A DNA stretch of 31,077 nucleotides from JARFPW01 sp035464655 (GCA_035464655.1 DATHRZ010000008.1:1-31077), one strand, 5' to 3'; shown: positions 9,029-16,124, counted from the first letter of the stretch. Notes: generated by a model from the letters alone, not told the origin. A program made the numbers and translations.

Positions 9029-9756
9029 CACTCGACGCAATGGTGCTCGCGGCGGGCTATGGCCGCCGCCTCCGTCCGCTGACCGACGAGACGCCTAAGG
9101 CGCTCGTCCGGGTCGGCGAGCTCACCCAGCTCGAGCGGACGCTCCGGGCCCTCGAAGGAGCGGGCGCCGATCGGGTGGTCGTGAACACGCATCACCACGC
9201 CGGGCAGATCGAAAAGGTCCTCGACGAGCGAGAGGGAGCCGCGCGAGTGCGGGTCTCGCGGGAAGATCCGCAGCCGCTGGAGACGGGCGGCGGCCTGCTT
9301 GCCGCGCGCGCGCTGTTCCGCGGCGACCGCCCGATCGTCGTGCACAACGTCGACGTGATCACCTCGATCGACCTGTCGCTGCTTCTCGAGCGACACGCCG
9401 CCTCGGGGGGACTCGCGACGCTGGCCGTGCAGGAACGGGCCGCGTCGCGCTACCTGCTGTTCGACGAAGCGGGGCTTCAGGGGAGGCTCGACGTGCGGAG
9501 CGGCTTCCGCGAGGAAGTGCGCGAGCAGCGCGGCGCGCTCCGGCGACTCGCGTTCACCGGCGTGCACGTGGTCGAGCCACGAGTGTTCGACCTGATCTCG
9601 GAGACGGGGTCGTTCTCGATCATCGACCTGTACCTGCGGCTGGCGGCCGAAGGGGAGGTCATCCTGGCCGAGGACGTGGGAGACGCGGACTGGTTCGAAA
9701 TCGGCACGCCCGAGCGGCTGGCCGCCGCCCGGGCGCATTTCGAGACCGAAACCTGA
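9025..9756 (+). CDS. MurU-like sugar-1-phosphate nucleotidyltransferase
   Basis: A 243-residue NTP_transferase-family enzyme. The N-terminal nucleotide-binding signature is LAAGYGRRLRPLTDETPKAL. PLETGGGLL, HNVDVITSID (metal-binding Asp region), FTGVHVVEPRVF and DWFEIGTPERL follow in the order seen in MurU, which converts MurNAc-1-phosphate and UTP to UDP-MurNAc. Related RmlA and mannose-1-phosphate guanylyltransferases are alternatives, since substrate choice cannot be proved by eye. The GTG start at 9025 overlaps the stop of the kinase-RapZ gene, so the two are coupled; an internal ATG at 9040 would remove 5 residues and leave the signature intact. The pairing with an AmgK-like kinase supports the MurU reading. 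The gene is convergent with the lipoprotein gene; stops are 15 bp apart with no visible terminator between. Confidence 0.88.
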   Translation: MTLDAMVLAAGYGRRLRPLTDETPKALVRVGELTQLERTLRALEGAGADRVVVNTHHHAGQIEKVLDEREGAARVRVSREDPQPLETGGGLLAARALFRGDRPIVVHNVDVITSIDLSLLLERHAASGGLATLAVQERAASRYLLFDEAGLQGRLDVRSGFREEVREQRGALRRLAFTGVHVVEPRVFDLISETGSFSIIDLYLRLAAEGEVILAEDVGDADWFEIGTPERLAAARAHFETET

Positions 9757-9771
9757 CGCGGTCGGCGGTGC

Positions 9772-10263
9772 TCAGTCGGCGGCGTCGGGGTTTCCGATGT
9801 CGGCCTTCACCTTCCAGCTTCCGTCCTCCTGGCGGCGCCACACGGTAAGGTAGGTGCCAGTGTTCACGACGGCTTCACCCCCGGCCCGAGACGTCTGCTC
9901 GTAACGGCCGACCGTATAGCCGAGGTCGCCCGAGGTGGCGACCTCGGCGTAGTTCGGATCCCAGGTGATCGAGAAGGTCGTGTCGGCGAACACGGGGAGC
10001 ATGGCGCGTCGAATGCCCTCGGGACCGATGTACGACTGGCCGTCGGCGATCATGCGGCCGCTCGGCGCGAAGGCCGTGATCCAGGCCCCGAGGCCACTGC
10101 GCTGCACGGAGGCGGCGAACCGCCGGTCGGCCTCGACGAGCTCGGCCTCGAGACTTCGGATCACCTCTTCGTCGAGGGCGTTCGCCTCGGCGGCGTCGTT
10201 GGCGGCGTCCGAGCAGGCCGAGACGACGCACAGCGTGAGAGCGACGAAGATCCAGCGATACAC
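9772..10263 (-). CDS. DUF4440/SnoaL-like (NTF2-fold) lipoprotein
   Basis: A 163-residue protein. It starts with a lipoprotein signal (YRWIFVALTLCVVSAC, lipobox VSAC with C17), so it should be lipidated and held at the cell envelope. The rest is a single NTF2-like domain of the DUF4440 type: a helix with EAELVEADRRFAASVQ, then AWITAFAPSGRMIADGQ, GDLGYTVGRYEQ and YLTVWRRQEDGSWKVKADIGN, the usual family ending. Members bind or convert small hydrophobic molecules or have no known activity; none is claimed here. The GTG at 10263 is fixed by an AGGAGG ribosome site 7 nt upstream (plus-strand 10271-10276); a longer frame upstream has no such site and would bury the signal peptide. Confidence 0.87.
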   Translation of the reverse strand: MYRWIFVALTLCVVSACSDAANDAAEANALDEEVIRSLEAELVEADRRFAASVQRSGLGAWITAFAPSGRMIADGQSYIGPEGIRRAMLPVFADTTFSITWDPNYAEVATSGDLGYTVGRYEQTSRAGGEAVVNTGTYLTVWRRQEDGSWKVKADIGNPDAAD

Positions 10264-10319
10264 GTGAGTTCCTCCTGTCGTGCCGGGTGGGGAACGGTCG
10301 TAGAGCTGACGAAGCGCGA

Positions 10320-10348
10320 TACATAGGCGTCTCGCGGCGCGGCGGCAA
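10320..10348 (-). promoter_or_regulatory. Possible promoter of the DUF4440 lipoprotein gene
   Basis: On the minus strand TTGCCG (plus 10343-10348) and TATGTA (plus 10320-10325) are 17 bp apart, ahead of the gene's ribosome site. The match to the vegetative sigma-factor consensus is moderate at -35 and weak at -10. Confidence 0.35.
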
Positions 10349-10356
10349 CGGTGACG

Positions 10357-10386
10357 TTGACACGTACGCCGCCCGGAGCCTATGTT
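10357..10386 (+). promoter_or_regulatory. Vegetative-type promoter of the infC-rpmI-rplT-pheST operon
   Basis: A perfect TTGACA (10357-10362) and TATGTT (10381-10386) are separated by 18 bp; CTATGT one base earlier gives 17 bp. This is the best sigma-70-like match noticed in the window. It predicts a transcript start near 10393 and a leader of about 225 nt before infC. The -10 lies inside an inverted repeat described separately. Confidence 0.7.
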
Positions 10387-10399
10387 CGCGTCCGAACAT
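10382..10399. promoter_or_regulatory. Palindrome over the infC -10 region and start site (operator candidate)
   Basis: ATGTTCG (10382-10388) and CGAACAT (10393-10399) form perfect 7-bp inverted arms around the spacer CGTC. The palindrome overlaps the predicted -10 and transcript start, the position expected for a repressor site. It is not a GAAC-N4-GTTC LexA box, because the half-sites have the opposite order. Confidence 0.45.
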
Positions 10400-10600
10400 C
10401 TCAGGAAAGTGGAGCGACATGCTCCCACCTTTCGGCGTGCCGCGCGGGCTGCGGGCATAGCCGCCGGGTCGAAGCCGACACCGGGCCCACGGGGTTCCGG
10501 TGTTTCGTGCTATCGCCCGGTCGGCCCCCGCCGCACCGGGCTTCGTCGTATTCGGCCGGCGCGCTTCGATTTGCGGATCGGGCGCCGGACGGATGAACCA
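10400..10600 (+). promoter_or_regulatory. Structured 5' leader of infC (candidate ribosomal-protein or IF3 control region)
   Basis: Three stem-loops can be drawn: 10405-10433 (GAAA, GTGG and AGC pairing with GCT, CCAC and TTTC around two single-C bulges); 10478-10503 (ACACCGG with CCGGTGT); and 10556-10588 (CCGGCGC with GCGCCGG, inner CGAT with ATCG). In other bacteria infC-rpmI-rplT is autoregulated through L20 or IF3 binding to the leader. No specific L20 mimic was recognised, so the role is inferred from position. Together with the promoter this accounts for the 354-bp gap before infC; no gene is seen in it. Confidence 0.4.
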
Positions 10601-10617
10601 ATTCGGAAAGAGGGGTT

Positions 10618-11133
10618 GTGAGCCAGGAAGACCTGCGCGTAAACGACAGGATTCGAATCAGCCCGGTCCGACTCATCGACCAGCACGGGGAGCAGGTCGG
10701 GATCGTCGGGACGGACGAGGCCAGGGACATCGCGGCGGAGGCGGGGCTCGACCTCGTCGAAGTCGCGCCGAACTCGCGGCCCCCGGTGTGCCGAATCATG
10801 GACTACGGAAAGTACAAGTACGAGCAGGCTCGAAAGGCCAAGGAAGCGAAGAAGAAGCAGCACACGGTCACCGTGAAGGAGATCAAGCTGCGGCCGAAGA
10901 TCGAGGAGCACGACTACGGGTTCAAGCTGCGGCACGCCCGGCGCTTCCTCGACGACGGTGACAAGGTGAAGTTCACGCTTCGCTTCCGGGGGCGCGAGAT
11001 GACGCACCCGGAGCTGGGCGAGCGAGTGCTCGAGCAGATCAAGGACGACCTCGGCGAGACGATCGTCGTGGAATCGGATATCCGGCGAGAAGGGCGGACG
11101 ATGACGATGCTCGTCTCGCCCCGGACGACGTAG
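10618..11133 (+). CDS. infC: Translation initiation factor IF-3
   Basis: A 171-residue protein of normal IF3 length. It binds the 30S subunit, prevents premature 50S joining and checks the start codon. The N-terminal domain reads VNDRIRISPVRLIDQHGEQVG, followed by the signature RIMDYGKYKYEQARKAKEAKKKQ in the linker. The C-terminal domain holds KEIKLRPKIEEHDYGFKL and KVKFTLRFRGREMTHPELG. It starts at GTG 10618 with a GAGGGG ribosome site just upstream; this is not the AUU start that makes E. coli infC self-regulating, so any feedback would have to act differently. It is first in the infC-rpmI-rplT order, with rpmI 21 bp downstream. Confidence 0.97.
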   Translation: MSQEDLRVNDRIRISPVRLIDQHGEQVGIVGTDEARDIAAEAGLDLVEVAPNSRPPVCRIMDYGKYKYEQARKAKEAKKKQHTVTVKEIKLRPKIEEHDYGFKLRHARRFLDDGDKVKFTLRFRGREMTHPELGERVLEQIKDDLGETIVVESDIRREGRTMTMLVSPRTT

Positions 11134-11154
11134 ATCAGGGAGCGAGAGGCAAGC

Positions 11155-11349
11155 ATGCCGAAACAGAAGACGAACCGGTCGGCCGCCAAGCGGTTCAAGA
11201 AGACCGGAACGGGGAAAATCAAGCGTCGGAAGGCTTACACCAGCCACATCCTGACGAAGAAGAGCTCGAAGCGGAAGCGCAACCTGCGCAAGCCCACGCT
11301 CGTGTCCAAGGCGGACGAGAAGCGGGTGAAGCGCCTGCTGGGCGGCTGA
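11155..11349 (+). CDS. rpmI: 50S ribosomal protein L35
   Basis: A 64-residue, very basic protein that begins MPKQKTNRSAAKRFKKTGTGKIKRRKA, the standard L35 start. It carries the SHILTKKSSKRKRNLRK segment and ends in KRVKRLLGG. Length is normal. A GAGAGG ribosome site precedes the ATG. It sits between infC and rplT, the conserved order, and is probably co-transcribed from the promoter at 10357. Confidence 0.97.
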   Translation: MPKQKTNRSAAKRFKKTGTGKIKRRKAYTSHILTKKSSKRKRNLRKPTLVSKADEKRVKRLLGG

Positions 11350-11368
11350 CCGGAGAAGAGGCGAAATC

Positions 11369-11725
11369 ATGGCACGTGTGACGAGCAGCGTCGCGCGCAA
11401 CAAGCGCAAGAAGAAAATACTGAAGGCGGCTCGGGGTCAGTTCGGCGCCCGGTCGAAGCTCTATCGTACCGCGAAGAATGCCGTCGAGCGCGGCTGGTCG
11501 GACGCCTACCGCGACCGGCGGCGGAAGAAGCGCGATTTCCGCCGGTTGTGGATCGCACGGATCAACGCGGCTACGCGGCAGCACGACATCTCCTACTCTC
11601 GCTTCATGCACGGCCTGAAGGTCGCCGGCGTCGAGGTGAACCGGAAGGTGCTCGCGGACCTCGCGGTTCGCGAGCCGGAGGCGTTCGCGGAGCTGGCGCG
11701 GGTCGCCAAAGAACACGCCGGCTAG
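11369..11725 (+). CDS. rplT: 50S ribosomal protein L20
   Basis: A 118-residue basic protein with the L20 pattern MARVTSSVARNKRKKKILKAA, an early RGQFGARSKLYRTAKNAVE segment and RRRKKRDFRRLWIARINAATR. L20 binds 23S rRNA early in 50S assembly and in several bacteria represses its own operon. The ATG at 11369 follows a GAGAAGAGG ribosome site and lies 19 bp after rpmI. pheS starts 11 bp after the stop. Confidence 0.97.
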   Translation: MARVTSSVARNKRKKKILKAARGQFGARSKLYRTAKNAVERGWSDAYRDRRRKKRDFRRLWIARINAATRQHDISYSRFMHGLKVAGVEVNRKVLADLAVREPEAFAELARVAKEHAG

Positions 11726-11736
11726 CGGGCGCCCGG

Positions 11737-12774
11737 ATGGCGTCTGGCGGTGTGTCCCTGGCGGACCGCCTGCAGGAGATCCGTGACGAGGCCCTTGCCG
11801 ACATCGCGGCCGCGGGCGACGCGGAGGAGCTCGAGGCGGCGCGTGTGCGCTGGCTCGGGCGCAGCGGCGCACTGGCGGGCGCCTTGTCGGGCATGCGCGG
11901 CGTCGACCCGGCCGATCGGCCGGCCACCGGGCGGCTCGCCAACGAGGTGAAGGGCGTCCTCGAGGCCGCGTACGAGGGCCGCGAGGCCGAGCTCGCGGCC
12001 GACGACGAGTCCGAGGGCTCCGGTGTCGACCTCACCCTCCCGGGCCGCCGCGTTTGGGCGGGCGGCGCGCACCCCGTCACGCAGGTGATCGACGAAATCT
12101 GCGAGATCTTCGGCGAGCTCGGGTTCAACCGCGCCGCCGGTCCCGAGATCGAAACGGACTGGCACAACTTCACGGCCCTCGGCATCCCGCTCGACCACCC
12201 GGCCGCCGACGAGCACGACACCTTCTGGCTCGACGACCACGTGGTCCTGCGCACCCACACTTCGCCCGTGCAGGCCCGGGTGATGCAGGAGAGCGAACCG
12301 CCCATCCGCGTCGTGGTGCCCGGTCTGTGCTACCGGCGCGACCCGTTCGACGCTTCCCACGCGCCCGCTTTCGAGCAGATCGAGGGCCTGGCCGTGGACG
12401 AAGGGATCGACTTCGTCGAGTTCCGGGCCGCCATCGACTTCTTCGTGCGGCGGTTCTTCGGGTCCGGCACCCGGACGCGCTTCCGCGCCTCCTACTTCCC
12501 GTTCACCGAGCCGTCGGCCGAGGTCGACGTGACCTGCTTCCTGTGCGACGGGAGGGGATGCTCGGCCTGCAAGCGCACGGGCTGGATCGAGATCATGGGA
12601 AGCGGGATGGTCGACCCCGTCGTGTTCGAGGAGTGCGGGCTCGATCCGGAGCGCTACACGGGCTACGCGTTCGGGATGGGACCGGCCCGCATCGCGATGC
12701 TGCGCTACCGCATCCCCGACATTCGCCTCCTGTACGAGGGGGACGTCGGGTTCCTCGAGCAGTTCGCCCGATGA
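11737..12774 (+). CDS. pheS: Phenylalanyl-tRNA synthetase alpha subunit
   Basis: A 345-residue catalytic subunit of the (alpha-beta)2 PheRS. An N-terminal coiled-coil region (about 1-90) binds tRNA, and the class II core follows. Motif 2 is around YRRDPFDASHAPAFEQIEGL, then FRASYFPFTEPSAEVDV, and motif 3 includes GYAFGMGPARIAMLRY. Between the last two lies a four-cysteine insert, C267-x2-C270-x4-C275-x2-C278, a probable zinc knuckle found in many bacterial PheS proteins but not in E. coli. The ATG at 11737 has only a weak ribosome site; its nearness to rplT suggests coupling. The stop overlaps the pheT start (ATGA). Confidence 0.96.
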   Translation: MASGGVSLADRLQEIRDEALADIAAAGDAEELEAARVRWLGRSGALAGALSGMRGVDPADRPATGRLANEVKGVLEAAYEGREAELAADDESEGSGVDLTLPGRRVWAGGAHPVTQVIDEICEIFGELGFNRAAGPEIETDWHNFTALGIPLDHPAADEHDTFWLDDHVVLRTHTSPVQARVMQESEPPIRVVVPGLCYRRDPFDASHAPAFEQIEGLAVDEGIDFVEFRAAIDFFVRRFFGSGTRTRFRASYFPFTEPSAEVDVTCFLCDGRGCSACKRTGWIEIMGSGMVDPVVFEECGLDPERYTGYAFGMGPARIAMLRYRIPDIRLLYEGDVGFLEQFAR

Positions 12775-15242
12775 ACATTTCGGTTGCGTGGTTGCGCGCC
12801 GTCGCCCCGGCCATCGACGATACGCCCGCCGAATTGGCGCGTCGCCTGAGCCTGCAGGCCGTCGCCGTCGACCTGATCGAGCCGCTCGGGCAGGGGCTGG
12901 ACGACGTGGTCGTCGGCCGCGTCCTGTCGGCCGCCCCGCATCCGGATGCCGACCGGTTGACCCTGTGCCGGGTCGAAGCGGGGACCGACGAGCCGCTCGA
13001 GGTGGTGTGCGGGGCGCCCAACGTCGTCGAGGGGGCGTCGTATCCGTTCGTCCCCCCGGGCGGCACCCTGCCCGGAGGCATGACGATCGAGAAGCGGAAG
13101 ATTCGGGGCATCGTCAGCCACGGCATGCTGTGTTCCGAGCAGGAACTGGAGCTCGGACGCGACGCGGCCGGTATCCTGCGCCTGGCCGACGGCCTCGAGC
13201 CCGGGACGCCGCTCGCCGGTGCCCTCGGGCTGCCCGACACGCGCCTCGTGCTCGACGTGACACCGAACCGGGTCGACCTCGCGTCGCACGTCGGGGTGGC
13301 GCGCGAGCTCGCCCCGCGCGGCGTCGACGGCATCGAGCTTCGGTCGTTCGGAACGAGCTGGGTGCCGGAGTGGGCCGACGGTTCGGAGTCGGCGGAGACG
13401 GGCGGGGTGCGCGTGACGATCGAGGACGACGAGCGCTGCTTCCGCTACCTCGCCGCCGTCGTGCGAGGCGTGAGGGTCGGGCCGTCGCCCGACTGGCTGC
13501 GCGCACGGCTGCGCGCCGCGGGCGCCCGGCCGGTCAACAACGTGGTCGACGCCACGAACTACGTGCTTCTCGAGCTGAACCAGCCCCTGCACGCGTTCGA
13601 TCTCGCGAAGCTCGCGGGACCCGAGATCCGCGTGCGGGCGGCCGAGCGGGGCGAGAGCCTGACCACGCTCGATGGCCACGCGCACGAGTTGAGCGAGGCG
13701 GCGACCGTAATCGCCGACGCGGCCCGTCCGGTCGCCCTGGCCGGCGTGATGGGCGGCGAGGAGAGCGAGGTGACCGAGAGCACGACCGACCTGCTCCTCG
13801 AGTGCGCGGCCTTCGATCCGCGGGCGACGCGGCGAACGGCCGCCGCCACAGAGCTGGCGACCGACGCCTCCTACCGGTTCGAGCGCGGGATCGACGAGGC
13901 GGGTCTCGAGGCGGCGCTCGTGCGCTGCGTCGAGCTGATCGTGGCCGTAGCCGGCGGTGCGGCCGAACCGGCGGCGCTTCGCGTGGGTCGGGCGGCGCCC
14001 GCGCCCGCCACCGTGCGGCTGCGCCCCGGGCGTGTCCGCAAGCTGCTCGGCCTGCGGCTGTCGCCCGGACAGATCGCCGAGCTGCTGCGCCCGATCGGTT
14101 TCGAGGCGGCGCCGGAGGAGGAGCCGGCCGGCGACCCCGCGCTGCTCGTGCGCGTGCCGACCTGGCGTTCCTCCGACGTGACGCGCGAGGTCGATGTGAT
14201 CGAGGAGATCGCGCGACGCTACGGCTACGAGCGTTTCCCGCAGGAGTCCCGTTCGATCAGGCCGTCGAGCGTCCCGGCGTCCCCGACCTGGGCGCGGCGC
14301 CGGGACGTGCGCCGCCTTCTCGAGGGTCAGGGACTGTACGAGACGCGCGGTCTGCCGATGGTGTCCGAGGAGCGGGTCCGACCGGATCGGGTCGAGCTGC
14401 GAAACCCCCTGTCGGCCACCGAGTCGGTGTTGCGGACGGATCTCGTGCCGCCCTTGCTCGATCGCGTCGGTCACAACCTCGACCGCGGGCGGCGCGCCGT
14501 GCGCCTGTTCGAGATCGGAACCGTGTTCGCGGCCGATCCATCGGGGCGCGGGCCGGCGGGACGCGAGACCTATCTCGAGGAGCTGCGGGTCGGCATCGTC
14601 CTGACGGGTGGACGCGCGCCGGAGCACTGGAGCGGACCGGTCCCCGACGTCGACTTGTGGGACGTGCGAGGCCTGGCCGAGGACGTGTGCGAGCGGCTGA
14701 CCGGCTGCGAGCTACGCCCGCTGGGGGCCCACGATCTGCCGGCTGGCGAGCCCGGGCGGCCGGGCTTCGGGGTTGGTGGCTGGCTCGACGGCGACGGCTT
14801 CGCCATGTTCGAGGAGGATCGTTTGATCGGGGTTGCCGGGCGGGTACGGGACGACGCCCTCGACACCCCCCCGTGGGCGGCGAGCGTGTTCGCCGCCGAG
14901 TTCCGGCTCGACACCGTGCGGGTGTCGCGGATGGCGCGCTACGAACCGCGGCCGCCTTATCCGGCCGTGACGCGCGATCTGGCGCTGCTGGTGCCCGACG
15001 GCCTCGCGGCCGGCCGGATCGAACAGGCCGTACGCACCGGCGCGCCCGACGAGTTGGTCGCCTTGCGTCCGTTCGACGTTTACGAGGGCGACGCGCTCGA
15101 CGGCGCCGGACGCAGTATCGCATGGCGGCTTGTGTTCCGGTCGCCCGATCGCACGCTGACCGACGGAGAGGTCGACGGGTACGTCGGCCGGATCGTGTCG
15201 CATCTCACGGAGGAACTGGATGTCCGAATCAGAGACTCCTGA
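12771..15242 (+). CDS. pheT: Phenylalanyl-tRNA synthetase beta subunit
   Basis: An 823-residue subunit that carries tRNA-binding and editing functions of PheRS. Domains in order: an EMAP-type OB fold near 40-150 (VVVGRVLSAAPHPDADRLTLC); the B3/B4 editing region with NNVVDATNYVLLELNQPLHAFD; B5 near 415-490 (RPGRVRKLLGLRLSPGQI, then DVIEEIARRYGYERFP); the class II-like catalytic-core homologue; and the C-terminal FDX-ACB domain from about 722 (RYEPRPPYPAVTRDLALLVP). The ATG at 12771 overlaps the pheS stop. Length is normal. The last 23 nt overlap the next small gene, which has its own ribosome site inside pheT. Confidence 0.97.
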   Translation: MNISVAWLRAVAPAIDDTPAELARRLSLQAVAVDLIEPLGQGLDDVVVGRVLSAAPHPDADRLTLCRVEAGTDEPLEVVCGAPNVVEGASYPFVPPGGTLPGGMTIEKRKIRGIVSHGMLCSEQELELGRDAAGILRLADGLEPGTPLAGALGLPDTRLVLDVTPNRVDLASHVGVARELAPRGVDGIELRSFGTSWVPEWADGSESAETGGVRVTIEDDERCFRYLAAVVRGVRVGPSPDWLRARLRAAGARPVNNVVDATNYVLLELNQPLHAFDLAKLAGPEIRVRAAERGESLTTLDGHAHELSEAATVIADAARPVALAGVMGGEESEVTESTTDLLLECAAFDPRATRRTAAATELATDASYRFERGIDEAGLEAALVRCVELIVAVAGGAAEPAALRVGRAAPAPATVRLRPGRVRKLLGLRLSPGQIAELLRPIGFEAAPEEEPAGDPALLVRVPTWRSSDVTREVDVIEEIARRYGYERFPQESRSIRPSSVPASPTWARRRDVRRLLEGQGLYETRGLPMVSEERVRPDRVELRNPLSATESVLRTDLVPPLLDRVGHNLDRGRRAVRLFEIGTVFAADPSGRGPAGRETYLEELRVGIVLTGGRAPEHWSGPVPDVDLWDVRGLAEDVCERLTGCELRPLGAHDLPAGEPGRPGFGVGGWLDGDGFAMFEEDRLIGVAGRVRDDALDTPPWAASVFAAEFRLDTVRVSRMARYEPRPPYPAVTRDLALLVPDGLAAGRIEQAVRTGAPDELVALRPFDVYEGDALDGAGRSIAWRLVFRSPDRTLTDGEVDGYVGRIVSHLTEELDVRIRDS

Positions 15243-15534
15243 CGCTGCCGCCGTGGTGCGGGAGCTCGAAGCCCTCGAGCGCGCCGTGTCCGGCCTGCTC
15301 GAGGAGCTCGACGCCCTGCGGCGCCGCGTGGCCGACGCCGAGGATCGTAGCGGCACGCTCGAGCGCACGCTCGAGGCGTCGGGCGTGCGGCCGGGCGAAT
15401 CGGCCGATCTCGAGAAGCGGCTCACCGAGCTCACCGAGGACAATCGGCATCTGCGCGAAGTGATCGAAAAGGCCCGCGAGAAGGCCGACCGGCTGCGCAG
15501 CCGCCTCATCGTGATGGAGGACGAATCGGCATGA
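15220..15534 (+). CDS. Small coiled-coil protein between pheT and zapA (ZapB-like candidate)
   Basis: A 104-residue acidic, helix-rich protein. Two heptad-rich blocks, about 10-50 (VRELEALERAVSGLLEELDAL) and 64-100 (LEKRLTELTEDNRHLREVI), are joined by a short Gly/Pro stretch. There are no membrane helices or cysteines. I do not recognise a named family. The start ATG has a GGAGG site (15209-15213) 6 nt upstream, inside the end of pheT, and the stop overlaps zapA in an ATGA, so it is made together with ZapA. Because ZapB of enterobacteria is also a short coiled coil working with ZapA at the division ring, a divisome role is a reasonable but unproved inference. Confidence 0.7.
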   Translation: MSESETPDAAAVVRELEALERAVSGLLEELDALRRRVADAEDRSGTLERTLEASGVRPGESADLEKRLTELTEDNRHLREVIEKAREKADRLRSRLIVMEDESA

Positions 15535-15854
15535 GTGAATCGTCGAAGAAGCCCGTGCGCGTCAACATCTTCGGCGACGAGTACGCTCTGCGCTCGGAGA
15601 TGGGCGAGGAGTACACGCGGGCCTGCGCCGAGCACGTGGACGCCCGCATCCAGTCGGTGCACGTGTCGGGCCACGTGGCCGAGCCCCACAAGGCGGCGAT
15701 CCTGGCCGCCATGCAGATCACCGATGAGCTGTTCCAGGAGCGCGGCGACCGAACCGCGCTCGCCGACAACGTGCACCACCGGCTTCAGGAGTTGAGGAAG
15801 CGGGTAGAGGGCGCGCTCGACCGCGGGACCGAGCAGGGCGAACTCGGGTCCTGA
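15531..15854 (+). CDS. zapA: Cell division protein ZapA
   Basis: A 107-residue protein. ZapA binds and bundles FtsZ filaments at mid-cell. The N-terminal globular domain reads KPVRVNIFGDEYALRSEMGEEYTRACAEHVDARI, a clear ZapA pattern. A helix follows (AAILAAMQITDELFQ), then a C-terminal coiled coil (LADNVHHRLQELRKRVEGAL). Length is typical. The ATG overlaps the stop of the coiled-coil gene. The 6S RNA candidate and a strong terminator follow, ending this operon. Confidence 0.92.
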   Translation: MSESSKKPVRVNIFGDEYALRSEMGEEYTRACAEHVDARIQSVHVSGHVAEPHKAAILAAMQITDELFQERGDRTALADNVHHRLQELRKRVEGALDRGTEQGELGS

Positions 15855-15861
15855 GCTCGAC

Positions 15862-16017
15862 CCGCCGGCGCGCCCCTCGCGCTTGCGGCGTTCCGCGACG
15901 GCCGGCAGTTTGCCGGACGGGAAGTCACAAGTCGGGAGCGTGGAATTCGGCAATCACCTGAACATACCTGCGGACCCTCTCGGAGTGCGCGGGATCGGGC
16001 GAGTGCCCAACCGGCGG
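15862..16017 (+). ncRNA. ssrS: Probable 6S RNA
   Basis: A non-coding stretch directly downstream of zapA, the same neighbour as E. coli ssrS. Three short blocks seen near the 3' end of E. coli 6S RNA recur in the same order: TCACCTGAAC (15954-15963), CCTGCGG (15967-15973) and CTCGGAG (15979-15985). It can fold in 6S style. The closing stem is 15871-15882 with 15987-16001 (12 pairs, one 3-nt bulge); the inner stem is 15891-15897 with 15939-15945; an open asymmetric bubble lies between them; and there is an apical hairpin at 15902-15916. An outer pairing of 15862-15868 with 16011-16017 would give about 156 nt. 6S RNA traps sigma-70 RNA polymerase in stationary phase. Ends are estimates and no promoter was identified. 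Confidence 0.65.
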
Positions 16018-16040
16018 TGACGAATCCCGCCGGTTTTTTT
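16009..16040 (+). terminator. Intrinsic terminator after zapA / 6S RNA
   Basis: Perfect 9-bp arms AACCGGCGG (16009-16017) and CCGCCGGTT (16027-16035) surround a 9-nt loop and run into seven T residues (16034-16040). This is the clearest terminator in the window. It separates the infC-to-zapA unit from rny. Confidence 0.88.
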
Positions 16041-16124
16041 GTGTCCGCGAACCGCGGAGCACCGGAATGTCCGGGGCGGGCGGCATGACGCTTCCGTAAC
16101 GATAGATACGATGGAGTCGGCTCG

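Noticed and set aside
10382..10399. SOS (LexA) box at the infC promoter
   Set aside because: LexA sites of the Bacillus/actinobacterial type need GAAC-N4-GTTC; this palindrome has GTTC before GAAC, so it is reported only as an unknown operator candidate.
12705..14627. 640-codon minus-strand frame opposite pheT
   Set aside because: It is a shadow of pheT, with no recognisable family and no ribosome site noticed.
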